This document shows, in pieces, positions 1 through 7,287 of a stretch of DNA of 63,685 nucleotides. How positions within the stretch are numbered: position 1 is the stretch's first letter; every line of letters starts with the position of its first letter. The stretch comes from Ligilactobacillus ruminis DSM 20403 = NBRC 102161 (GTDB lineage Bacteria > Bacillota > Bacilli > Lactobacillales > Lactobacillaceae), in NCBI RefSeq assembly GCF_900113455.1, contig NZ_FOPI01000012.1, forward strand, positions 1-63,685, given 5' to 3'. A program made the translations under genes and the position numbers. The notes beneath the pieces were generated by a model. That model searched no databases. It saw nothing but the letters and a program-made list of their open reading frames with translations, and was not told the origin of the DNA.

Positions 1-182
1 AGATAGTTCATGCCATACTCATTGACGAAAAGACTGTTTGGATTGTTCTGATAGCGTTCCTTAGCCATTCCCAGCATCTGATTCCAAACAAAACGGTCGT
101 TGCCGAACATTTGCCATAACTGTTCCCGCTGGGATTGATTGGGGTACAATCGCAACTTAATCCCCTTAATGACTTTGCTCAC
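1..182 (-). CDS. tnpB: IS200/IS605 family accessory protein TnpB, N-terminal fragment (cut by window edge)
   Basis: About 60 residues are visible, read leftward and cut by the window edge. They open with a GIKLRLYPNQSQREQL segment followed by a FVWNQML-type helix, which is the N-terminal OrfB/TnpB signature. The GTG start at 182-180 overlaps the stop of the tnpA remnant by 4 bases (GTGA), the usual tnpA-tnpB arrangement. TnpB proteins are RNA-guided nucleases that help retain the element and are not needed for strand transfer. The visible part has no stop or frameshift, unlike tnpA, so this half may be intact. The catalytic part lies outside the window, so activity cannot be judged. Confidence 0.85.
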   Translation of the reverse strand, partial: MSKVIKGIKLRLYPNQSQREQLWQMFGNDRFVWNQMLGMAKERYQNNPNSLFVNEYGMNY

Positions 183-598
183 TCCAGGTTCACCTCTTTT
201 CGACGCTGGTCATCAATGTACTTGGCAACAGCCTGTTCATTGACTGTGCCGATGCTTTCAACATAGTAACTCGGTGACCACAAATGACGATCCTGCTTCT
301 TCCGGTGACTGGTTTGTAATTCCGGACATTTCCTGAACAATTGCCACGCTGAAATTTCCTTCAGCCAGCGCATAATATTCGTTCCCGACAATTCAGGCGG
401 TGCGCTCACCAATAAGTGAATGTGGTCATCTTTTCCAATCTCCATGTGAGCAATCGTAAAGCCGTATTTTGAAGCAATTTCATATAAGGTTCGCTTCAAG
501 AATGTTTCGACGTGTCCTTTCAGCACTTTATTGCGATACTTAATTCCTCAGATGAGATGATAATTAAGATTGTAAACCGATGTGCTACCATACGTAAG
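179..598 (-). pseudogene. tnpA: IS200/IS605 family transposase TnpA, interrupted by an in-frame stop
   Basis: The readable part (179-526, GTG, 115 residues) has the HUH motif (HIHLLV) and a downstream tyrosine region (SPSYYVESIG), which mark a Y1 single-strand transposase. The same frame continues upstream with TnpA-like codons (VYNLNYHLI, then GIKYRNK after the interruption). A TGA at 550-548 sits where this family usually has Trp. No ATG, GTG or TTG start lies upstream in that frame as far as the A+T-rich leader, so the N terminus is lost. The shortened ORF would lack the first beta strand of the fold. I call it an inactive copy; mobilisation in trans by another copy remains possible. Confidence 0.8.
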
Positions 599-625
599 TC
601 TGTTTATATCTTTTATATCAATTAT

Positions 626-657
626 TATAACACATATGTTCGTATTCGTGTGTCATA
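626..657 (-). repeat. Imperfect hairpin upstream of tnpA, possible IS left-end hairpin
   Basis: Arms 626-634 (TATAACACA) and 649-657 (TGTGTCATA) pair over 9 bp with one wobble on the minus strand and a 14-nt loop. IS200/IS605 elements carry subterminal hairpins recognised by TnpA, and the position just upstream of tnpA fits the left end. The exact cleavage site cannot be placed without an empty-site comparison. Confidence 0.45.
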
Positions 658-724
658 AGGACAAAAAAACAGGCAATTCATCACGTCCTTAAAAGAACGT
701 GTTTCCTTGCACACTTTCAAAAAT

Positions 725-808
725 GAAAAAAACCGGATCAGATTTGCGATTGATTGCAAATCATCCGGTTTTTCAATTTGAGGAGGATTTTTTAACAGCC
801 TCTTTTTT
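725..808 (-). repeat. Double-hairpin gene-end repeat, copy A (terminator of the VOC gene)
   Basis: Immediately after the VOC stop codon, read leftward, a GAGGCTG...CTCC hairpin is followed by CCTCAAATTG and a long palindrome. Its arms are CCGGATGATTTGCAAT and the complement, flanked by A and T runs, so it should act as a rho-independent terminator. The same two-part module occurs near 2300-2392, 34131-34206, 37660-37746, 41750-41840 and 57352-57435, with weaker copies near 20700 and 32165. Confidence 0.8.
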
Positions 809-1163
809 AATTTTCTTCCACTAATTCCAATTCATTTTTATCAGGATCAAGCACGATTGCTCGATAGCGTCCGTCTTTTGTCTTTTCCAAATGCTGAGAG
901 CACTCGTATCCGTCATTTTCGATTGCACGTGCCAATGATTCGATCATCTCAGGTCCGCCGACAGAAATTGCGAACCTGGCACATCTTCGCGGACCAGGCT
1001 CTGCATTTTTCAAAAGTTCGAGGCGAACATCGTCCGAAAACTTCAGCAAGCATGACTGTTTGTCAGTGCTTATCCAATCTTCTTTTGCTCTGAAATACTT
1101 TTGGTAAAACATTTCCGATCTTTGAACGTCCTGCACGAAAAGACTTACGTATTCAATTCTCAT
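807..1163 (-). CDS. VOC (glyoxalase/bleomycin-resistance) superfamily protein
   Basis: A small single-domain protein of about 118 residues with the paired beta-alpha-beta-beta-beta modules of the vicinal oxygen chelate fold. It opens with IEYVSLFVQDVQRSEMFYQ and closes with VLDPDKNELELVEE, the family's usual final strand with a Glu metal-ligand position. Members include lactoylglutathione lyases, dioxygenases and antibiotic-binding proteins, and nothing here decides between them. A GTG at 1172 is possible, but the ATG at 1163 lies better downstream of the GAGGG ribosome site. It is monocistronic, and the repeat copy A sits directly after its stop as terminator. Confidence 0.75.
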   Translation of the reverse strand: MRIEYVSLFVQDVQRSEMFYQKYFRAKEDWISTDKQSCLLKFSDDVRLELLKNAEPGPRRCARFAISVGGPEMIESLARAIENDGYECSQHLEKTKDGRYRAIVLDPDKNELELVEEN

Positions 1164-1224
1164 TTTGATCACCCACCCTCATTTTACAGCAACTGCCCTT
1201 CTTTTTCTAAAACCACGTTCTGAA

Positions 1225-1240
1225 TGTTTCACGTGAAACA
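1225..1240. promoter_or_regulatory. parS site (ParB/Spo0J centromere), exact consensus
   Basis: The 16-bp palindrome TGTTTCACGTGAAACA matches the Firmicutes parS consensus exactly. It lies between the divergent VOC and yitT genes, about 54 kb from dnaA. ParB loads at such sites near oriC and recruits SMC for segregation. It ends 10 bp before the predicted yitT -35 box, so ParB spreading could affect yitT. Confidence 0.9.
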
Positions 1241-1250
1241 TTAATTGTCA

Positions 1251-1279
1251 TTGAAACACGTTGTTTCTCGTTTTATAAT
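1251..1279 (+). promoter_or_regulatory. Predicted sigma-A promoter of yitT
   Basis: TTGAAA at 1251-1256 and a perfect TATAAT at 1274-1279 are separated by 17 bp. They lie about 35 bp upstream of the yitT start. Confidence 0.75.
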
Positions 1280-1314
1280 CTTGCTATAAATCATATTTTA
1301 CGGAGTTTTTCACC

Positions 1315-2175
1315 ATGTTAAAGAATAAAACACAGCTCAAATTCGTTCGCAAAAGTTTCTTTGCAATTCTCTACGGACTCATGTCGGCCATCGGCATCAA
1401 CGTTTTCCTGTCACACGCTCATTCCTATTCGATCGGCGTTCCCGGAATCGCGCAGCTTCTTCAGGCGATTTTTACAAATTTCGGCATCAGCGTCAGCATC
1501 AGTTTCCTGATGATCATCATGAACATCCCGCTGTTCCTGTTTGCCTTGAAATCATTCGGCTTTAACTACATCGTTTTTTCGCTCATGGCTGTTGCCTCAA
1601 ACATTTTCTTTCTGAAGATTATTCCGCAGGTTACCGTCGTCACCAACGATTTGACAAACACGCTTGTCGGTGCCGCAATCATCGGTGCCGGCATCGGCTT
1701 TTGTTTCAACAACGGTTTTTCGACCGGCGGAACGGACGTCATCGTCACCTACTTCCAAAACAAGTATAAAATGAAAATCGGATTTATCAACAACTTGCTG
1801 AACGGCGTCATTCTGATCTTGACCGCCATCTTCTTCAATCTCGGGCGAAGCGTCTACAGTCTGCTCGGGATGCTCGTCACCAGCTGGATGATGGACTTCA
1901 CTTTCAAAAAGCAAAAAGATACGAGCATCATGATCTTTACCAAGGCTTCAGACAAAGTCGCAGATGCCCTGCGCTATTTCGTTCATGGCGCAACCCTTTT
2001 GAACGGTACCGGCATTTACACCGGCGAACGGACCGACATCATCATCATCGTTGCTCAGCAAGACCAGATTCCCTACTTGCGTCAAACGATCAAAAAAGCA
2101 GATCCGAACGCATTCATCAGCATCCAGGATGCAAATGCCGAATTGGGCAATTATACGCAGGTCTTTGATGACTGA
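1315..2175 (+). CDS. yitT: YitT family membrane protein (DUF161/DUF2179)
   Basis: A protein of 286 residues with five to six predicted membrane helices in residues 15-190, including the family-typical glycine-rich segment with GIGFCFNNGFSTGGTD. A C-terminal soluble DUF2179 domain (about residues 200-280) contains GTGIYTGE and IIIIVAQQDQIPYLR. The role of YitT proteins is not settled. They are common single-copy membrane proteins in Firmicutes. The ATG follows CGGAG with normal spacing and a strong promoter lies just upstream. It is one of the few genes in this arm that reads toward oriC. The start of the composite gene-end repeat overlaps the region just after its stop. Confidence 0.85.
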   Translation: MLKNKTQLKFVRKSFFAILYGLMSAIGINVFLSHAHSYSIGVPGIAQLLQAIFTNFGISVSISFLMIIMNIPLFLFALKSFGFNYIVFSLMAVASNIFFLKIIPQVTVVTNDLTNTLVGAAIIGAGIGFCFNNGFSTGGTDVIVTYFQNKYKMKIGFINNLLNGVILILTAIFFNLGRSVYSLLGMLVTSWMMDFTFKKQKDTSIMIFTKASDKVADALRYFVHGATLLNGTGIYTGERTDIIIIVAQQDQIPYLRQTIKKADPNAFISIQDANAELGNYTQVFDD

Positions 2176-2199
2176 TTTTGTCCGCAATTTTCTTTGTCT

Positions 2200-2392
2200 T
2201 GATGACTTTTGGTCAAATGCAGCGTCCGCTAAATCATCGCACCAAGAATTTGCCGACGGTCTCTTTTGAGTTATTTCCATCATGGAAGGCGTCATGCATA
2301 CGAAAAAAACCGGATCAGATTTGCAATTAATTGCAAATCTAATCCGGTTTTTCAATTTGAGCCAGAGTTTTTTCCCAGCCTCTTTTTTATTT
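2200..2392 (-). repeat. Composite intergenic repeat, copy B, with terminator hairpins
   Basis: Read leftward from the pepI stop it has GAGGCTGGGA, GGCTCAAATTG, a palindrome with CCGGATTAGATTTGCAAT arms, then CGTATGCATGAC, TTCCATGATGGAAATAA, and GCGGACGCTGCATTTG. The same order of blocks occurs near 34000-34206 and 57352-57560. The palindrome should terminate pepI transcription. Confidence 0.75.
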
Positions 2393-2414
2393 CAAAAAAC
2401 ATCTTCTTTGCATG

Positions 2415-3305
2415 CTAATCGTTTTCGTTAAGCCACTTGCACAAAAGCTCAACGTATTTTTCGTTTTCTTGCACGAACGACATGTGGCGACAGCCTGCAA
2501 AAAGCTCCCAGCGCGCATTTTCGATGCGATCGTACATCGTTTTGGCGACCAACGGCGTGCAAAGGTCGTCAGTCCCGCTCGTAATCAGAGTCGGAACGGA
2601 AATCTCGTTCAAACGATCAGTGACCTCATACGAATGAAGGTTTCCCTGCGGATTATACTCATTTGGCCCCCAGGCTTCAAGATACGCGCGCTTGCCGCCG
2701 ATTTTCTTGCGGCGAAGCGGTTCCGGAGCATCGCTGGTGATTTTCGCACAGCTGTGAAGCTCCATGAAGCGCTCATTTGCAGCCAAATATTCAGGACTTG
2801 TGAAATCGCCCGTCGATTCTGCTTGCTTGATTGCTTCCTGATCTCTTTCATCCATGAACCTTATCATTCGGTGAAGTTCTTTTGCCCACAGTGAAGCCGA
2901 AGACAGCGTGCTTGAAAGAATCAGGCTCTTGGCGCCCCTTGCATCACCGTCAAGCATGTAGAGCAATGCCAGCATTCCGCCCCATGACTGACCCAAAACG
3001 TGAAATTCTGAAACGTGCAGCTGCTCGCGCAAATTTTGCAGCTCCTTCATCCAAATCGAAGCGTTGTAAACCTCAGGAGTATCGTCCGGAAGACTGGATC
3101 TTCCGCAGCCAAGCTGATCATACATGATGACCTGGCGGTTCGTTTTGTCTGCAACGCAGTCAAGCACCTCGAAATAATTGTGCGTCGATCCCGGACCTCC
3201 GTGCAGCAAAATCAGCGGCGGCTTTTGATCAAAATTTTTGCCTGCGATTCGATAATACGTCCGGTATTGTCCGAACGGCAGATACCCTTCCTTGATTTCA
3301 GTCAT
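2415..3305 (-). CDS. pepI: Proline iminopeptidase (alpha/beta hydrolase, S33)
   Basis: A protein of 296 residues, the usual length for lactobacillar prolyl aminopeptidase. It has the HGGPG oxyanion motif near residue 35, the nucleophile elbow GQSWGG, a later acidic residue in TSGTDDL and the histidine in GCRHMSF, giving the Ser-Asp-His triad. It releases N-terminal proline from small peptides in the cytoplasm and fits the other peptidases here (pepF, pcp, the surface protease). It lies 11 bp after rlmH and reads the same way, so the two may be co-transcribed. Repeat copy B terminates it. Confidence 0.9.
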   Translation of the reverse strand: MTEIKEGYLPFGQYRTYYRIAGKNFDQKPPLILLHGGPGSTHNYFEVLDCVADKTNRQVIMYDQLGCGRSSLPDDTPEVYNASIWMKELQNLREQLHVSEFHVLGQSWGGMLALLYMLDGDARGAKSLILSSTLSSASLWAKELHRMIRFMDERDQEAIKQAESTGDFTSPEYLAANERFMELHSCAKITSDAPEPLRRKKIGGKRAYLEAWGPNEYNPQGNLHSYEVTDRLNEISVPTLITSGTDDLCTPLVAKTMYDRIENARWELFAGCRHMSFVQENEKYVELLCKWLNEND

Positions 3306-3316
3306 TTAAATTCCCC

Positions 3317-3796
3317 CTATTTATGGTACGGACTGCCAGAATTAATCATGAAAGCCCGATAAATCTGTTCCGTCAAAACGAGGCGCATCAGCTGATGCGG
3401 CATCGTGAACCGACCAAAGGAAATTTGCGAATCCGCACGTTTCAGGACGTCTTCAGACAATCCGAGCGAGCCACCGATGACAAATGCCAGATCGCTTCTG
3501 CCATACGTCGTCAAATTTTCGATTTCTGAAGCAAATTCTTCAGATGTACGCTCTTTGCCAAGAATTGCTAAAGCATAAACGTAATCACGATCTTTGATCT
3601 TGCCCAGGATTCTTTCTCCTTCGGTTTTCTTGACGTTTTCCATCTGCGCTTCGCTTAACTTTTCAGGGGCCTTCTCATCCGGAACCTCGACAATTTCAAA
3701 CTTGCAAAACTTGCCAAGACGTTTTGAATATTCCGCAATTCCCTGTTTCCAGTACTTTTCTTTTAATTTTCCCACGCAGATTATTTTGATATTCAT
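3317..3796 (-). CDS. rlmH: 23S rRNA (pseudouridine1915-N3)-methyltransferase RlmH
   Basis: A protein of 159 residues, full length for this SPOUT-fold enzyme. It starts [16 protein letters not shown] and ends with the conserved [21 protein letters not shown] block and YHK tail. The SAM-binding knot is visible in [11 protein letters not shown]. It methylates pseudouridine 1915 in helix 69 of 23S rRNA on assembled ribosomes. A RBS of AAGGAGG type precedes the ATG. The gene is typically the end member of the wal/htrA neighbourhood near the origin in lactobacilli. It is separated from htrA by the DnaA-box cluster. Confidence 0.95.
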   Translation of the reverse strand: MNIKIICVGKLKEKYWKQGIAEYSKRLGKFCKFEIVEVPDEKAPEKLSEAQMENVKKTEGERILGKIKDRDYVYALAILGKERTSEEFASEIENLTTYGRSDLAFVIGGSLGLSEDVLKRADSQISFGRFTMPHQLMRLVLTEQIYRAFMINSGSPYHK

Positions 3797-3814
3797 TTAA
3801 ATCCTCCTTGAACA

Positions 3815-4097
3815 TGTGGATAATCCACAGCTTTCCCACAAACTTATCCACATGTTGATAAGCAAAAACACAACATATGGCTGATTTCAACCTTTTTGAT
3901 ACTATATTTATGTTGGAAACGTTCGACTTATCCACTTTGCATAAAACCATGCGAACGCACTTTCCATATTGCCAAAATCATTGTAAAATCAACGTTTCTC
4001 AGTGTTCCACAAATTGCATATCGCAAACTTATCCACAGCTTTCACTCGCAATTGTGGATAAGTTTTTTCGTGAACATTCGCTTTTTCCTGTGCATAA
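3815..4097. other. DnaA-box cluster in the htrA-rlmH spacer
   Basis: Five exact TTATNCACA boxes lie at 3815-3823 (-), 3844-3852 (+), 4029-4037 (+), 4053-4061 (-) and 4089-4097 (-). One-mismatch boxes lie at 3821-3829, 3853-3861 (TGTTGATAA) and 3928-3936. They fall in a gene-free stretch of about 420 bp some 50 kb from dnaA. Such clusters outside oriC bind DnaA and can titrate it or tune initiation. Confidence 0.8.
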
Positions 4098-4157
4098 CAA
4101 TTATAGCAAATTTTTACGTGCCTTTCTTGTGAAATGCAGAGCCGGATATCCGCAATC

Positions 4158-4193
4158 AAACAGCCGAGACTTGCTGCCAAGCCTCGGCTGTTT
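4158..4193 (-). terminator. Predicted terminator of htrA
   Basis: Arms AAACAGCCGAG (from 4158) and CTCGGCTGTTT (to 4193) form an 11-bp stem 22 bp after the htrA stop. The flanking CCGCAA/TTGCGG bases can lengthen the stem. The T run is short, so termination strength is uncertain. Confidence 0.6.
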
Positions 4194-4214
4194 GCGGTTA
4201 GATCTGTTTTCGCT

Positions 4215-5543
4215 TTAATTGCCCGAATTGGATGCCGTCGACGTATTCTTGTCGTTAGACTCAAGCGTCAGTTTGACGTTTGCCTTTTTGAGCTCACCTT
4301 TGTGGTAGTACTGTATTTCAACAGTGTCACCGACCTTGTGACCGTAAAGCGCCGTCCTCAATGACGACAGGCCGGAAACTTTCTTGCCGCCAAGCGAAAC
4401 GATGACGTCATATTTTGAAATATCAGTCTTCTTGAGCGGTGATGACGAGTTGACCTTAATCACGACGACGCCGCTCGTTACCTTGCTTGGAAGGTTGAGC
4501 GTCTGAGAACGATCAGCTTCGGAAACGTAATCAAGGTCAACCAAAGAAATTCCGAGTGCCGGCCGAACCACCTTGCCGTTTTGGACAAGCTGGTTGATGA
4601 TGCTGACGACTTCATTGCTTGGAATGGCAAATCCCATGCCTTCAACGGACGTTGACGAAGACGACGTGCTCGATCCCGTGCTGGAAAGCTTCATGGAGTT
4701 GATGCCGATAACCTGACCGGCAAGGTTGATCAAAGGACCGCCTGAGTTGCCCGGGTTGATGGCCGCATCCGTTTGAATAACCGTAGCCTGACCGGTCGAC
4801 GTGCCGTTTGAGTCCGTAACGTCAATCGTGCGCTTCTTGGCGGAAATAATTCCCTGAGTCAAGGAAGTTGCGTATTCAGAACCAAGCGGAGATCCGATGG
4901 CAAGCGCCGTTTCGCCGACGCTGATGTTGTCAGAGTTGCCAAACGTTGCAACCTGATTGACGTTTGAAGCGTCAATCTTCAAAACTGCCAAGTCTGAGAC
5001 GGAGTCATGTCCGACGACTGAAGCCTTGACCTTCTTGCCGCTACTCAAAAGAACCTCGACTTTATTTGCACCTGAAATGACATGATTGTTCGTCACGATA
5101 AATGCAGTGTTCCCATCCTTCTTGTAGATGACGCCAGAGCCTTCGCTGGTCGAAGTTTCAGACGAGCTGCTGTCGCCAAACAGGTCTTCAAGCGTATCGT
5201 AATCGGAAGACGAATTTGAATATGCTTCAACTGAAACAACGGCTCCCTTGATTTTCTTGAATGCTTTTGAAGCTTGTGTTCCGACGTTGACTTTGACGTT
5301 GCTTGTCTGCGTCGTTCCTTTGGAATTTTCAATCTTGTCTTGTGCCTGCGAATTATGATTTTGATAATAGACATATCCACCGACCGAAATTCCGCCGCCT
5401 AAAAGCCCTGCAACGAGCGCTGTGACGAACACCTTGCCCAAGCCGTTTCCTTTTTTTGGATCTCGTGATTCAGGCGAGTTGTTTTCTGGCTCAACTTCAT
5501 TGAATTCGCCGTCGAATTGATTGTTGTGATTGTCATCGAACAT
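4215..5543 (-). CDS. htrA: HtrA/DegP-type membrane-anchored serine protease with one PDZ domain
   Basis: A protein of 442 residues: a cytoplasmic acidic N terminus, one membrane helix (about 36-58), a low-complexity linker, a trypsin-like domain and one C-terminal PDZ domain. The triad is visible as His154 (TNNHV), Asp184 (SDLAVL) and Ser267 (NPGNSGGPL). HtrA degrades or refolds misfolded exported proteins on the outer face of the membrane. The ATG follows AAAGGGG with good spacing. It is the last gene of the wal cluster but stands 113 bp from walJ, so it may also have its own promoter. Position and order match the classical Firmicutes arrangement. Confidence 0.95.
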   Translation of the reverse strand: MFDDNHNNQFDGEFNEVEPENNSPESRDPKKGNGLGKVFVTALVAGLLGGGISVGGYVYYQNHNSQAQDKIENSKGTTQTSNVKVNVGTQASKAFKKIKGAVVSVEAYSNSSSDYDTLEDLFGDSSSSETSTSEGSGVIYKKDGNTAFIVTNNHVISGANKVEVLLSSGKKVKASVVGHDSVSDLAVLKIDASNVNQVATFGNSDNISVGETALAIGSPLGSEYATSLTQGIISAKKRTIDVTDSNGTSTGQATVIQTDAAINPGNSGGPLINLAGQVIGINSMKLSSTGSSTSSSSTSVEGMGFAIPSNEVVSIINQLVQNGKVVRPALGISLVDLDYVSEADRSQTLNLPSKVTSGVVVIKVNSSSPLKKTDISKYDVIVSLGGKKVSGLSSLRTALYGHKVGDTVEIQYYHKGELKKANVKLTLESNDKNTSTASNSGN

Positions 5544-5656
5544 AATGATGGACCCCTTTCGTTTTTATCTCTTAGCTTTAATATAGCCGTTTTCTCATAA
5601 AAAATCCTGTATTTTTCAAAAGCTTTACCTTAATTCAAGCAATTTTAAAAATTTTT

Positions 5657-6466
5657 TTACAATGCTATCAGCGGCGTAGCCTTCTCAGGGTCGGTATCAT
5701 GGAGATAAAAATCATGATCGACGGCAAAATCATGGTCACGCATCATATGATCGACCGTCAGATGTGCCAGCTCTTTGACGTTGTTCTCACGGCTGAGGTG
5801 ACCAAGATAAATCTGTTTGGTCTTGTTTCCGATGACGCTCATCAAAGCATTGGCTCCGTCTTCGTTCGACAGGTGTCCGGTATCGCCTAAAATTCTTTGC
5901 TTCAACGGCCACGGGTATGCCCCCATCCGAAGCATCTCCGTATCGTGATTGCATTCGAACAGATACGCCTCTGCATCTTGAATGATTCCGGCAACCATCG
6001 GTGAAACGTAGCCCGTATCGGTTACAATCGCAAACGAACTGTCATGATGGTGCAGCTCGTAAAATTGCGGCTCGCTCGCATCATGCGAAACGCCGAAACT
6101 CTCGATGTCAAGATCGTCCAAGCTGAGCACGCTTCCGCATTTGAAGACGTATTTTTGATCCAGCGGGATTTTGCCGACCTTTTTGCTCATCGCAGCCCAT
6201 GTGCCCTCATTTGCGTACACGTTCATCCCGTAACGCCTGGCCAAGACACCGACTCCTTGACAGTGATCGGAGTGCTCGTGCGTGACGAACAGGCTGTCGA
6301 CGTCTTTTAACGTCCGTCCGATCGAGTTCATCAACGTTTCGATTTTTTTACCGGAAAGGCCGGCATCGATCAAAACCTTGTGCTTTTCTGTTTCGACGTA
6401 AGTCACATTCCCGCTGCTTCCGCTTGCCAAGACGCTGATTTTCATTTGATCTTTTTGCTGTGTCAT
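5657..6466 (-). CDS. walJ: MBL-fold metallo-hydrolase WalJ (YycJ)
   Basis: A protein of 269 residues beginning with the conserved KISVLASGSSGN segment and carrying the metallo-beta-lactamase motif THEHSDHCQG plus later metal ligands (FGVSHD, VTDTG, LGHLS). WalJ homologues link cell division and replication in Firmicutes and act as 5'-3' exonuclease-like enzymes in some species. The ATG at 6466 is preceded by GGGAAG at 7 nt, whereas the inner Met8 lacks a ribosome site. It follows walI by 11 bp within the wal operon. Confidence 0.92.
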   Translation of the reverse strand: MTQQKDQMKISVLASGSSGNVTYVETEKHKVLIDAGLSGKKIETLMNSIGRTLKDVDSLFVTHEHSDHCQGVGVLARRYGMNVYANEGTWAAMSKKVGKIPLDQKYVFKCGSVLSLDDLDIESFGVSHDASEPQFYELHHHDSSFAIVTDTGYVSPMVAGIIQDAEAYLFECNHDTEMLRMGAYPWPLKQRILGDTGHLSNEDGANALMSVIGNKTKQIYLGHLSRENNVKELAHLTVDHMMRDHDFAVDHDFYLHDTDPEKATPLIAL

Positions 6467-6477
6467 TTTAATCTTCC

Positions 6478-7287
6478 CTACTTAACACTGATTGTTTCAT
6501 CCATGACTGCACCGGTAAACGCATTGATCCGCCGGTATTGAACCGTCCCTGAAGATTTGGAGCTGATGCAAAAATTCCACGTCGGAATGTAAACTACGCT
6601 GTTGTTGACGTCAAGCAGCCTGGTATAACCCAATTTGCACCACTCGACGGTCGAATTTTGCGACAGCTTGTTGTATTGATAAAGCCACATCAAGGCACGT
6701 TTTTGACTGATTGTATCTTTCTTTTCGCGCAAAATATCGGCCGCATGGATATACGTTTGCGTATAGCCCGTAACATAGCCATCTTTGACCGTAAACCTGA
6801 TTTGTCCTTCGCTTGAATAGACGGGTTTGCCGTAAAGTTCCTGCGTATAGACGATCGTATTTTTGGTCGAAAGATTGCCGTTAAAAGAATAATGCTTGCC
6901 CATCGGTATTTCAGCCGAATCCTTGACGACAGAATCAAGCGAATTTTGCGGATTCGTCAGATTGAGCTTGATGCCCGTGATAAACGAAGCGGTCAGTTTA
7001 TGATTTGAATAAGACCAAGTCACATAGTGCAACTGAGTCGCCTTTTCACGCAGAAAACCGTCCTTTGGCGCTGCCAGATAGTATCCGCTTTGACTCTTGT
7101 CAGACAATTTTCCGTGACTGATCTGATCGTTTTTCAAACTCTTCATCAAAGATGCTGTCGAGTCCTGAGTACTGGTATTCGTTGTCGACTCAACGATTGA
7201 ATCTTGATGAAAGTAAGTCGTCAGCAAGAAAAAGTCAAGCACGATAAATGCCACCAGGAAGATCCATTCAATTCGTTTAAAATTCAT
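6478..7287 (-). CDS. walI: WalI (YycI), regulator of the WalK sensor kinase
   Basis: A protein of 269 residues with one N-terminal membrane helix (about 8-26, WIFLVAFIVLDFFLLTTYF) and an extracytoplasmic YycI domain. Together with WalH it contacts the membrane part of WalK and modulates its activity. Its ATG overlaps the walH stop by 4 bases, implying translational coupling. Confidence 0.92.
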   Translation of the reverse strand: MNFKRIEWIFLVAFIVLDFFLLTTYFHQDSIVESTTNTSTQDSTASLMKSLKNDQISHGKLSDKSQSGYYLAAPKDGFLREKATQLHYVTWSYSNHKLTASFITGIKLNLTNPQNSLDSVVKDSAEIPMGKHYSFNGNLSTKNTIVYTQELYGKPVYSSEGQIRFTVKDGYVTGYTQTYIHAADILREKKDTISQKRALMWLYQYNKLSQNSTVEWCKLGYTRLLDVNNSVVYIPTWNFCISSKSSGTVQYRRINAFTGAVMDETISVK

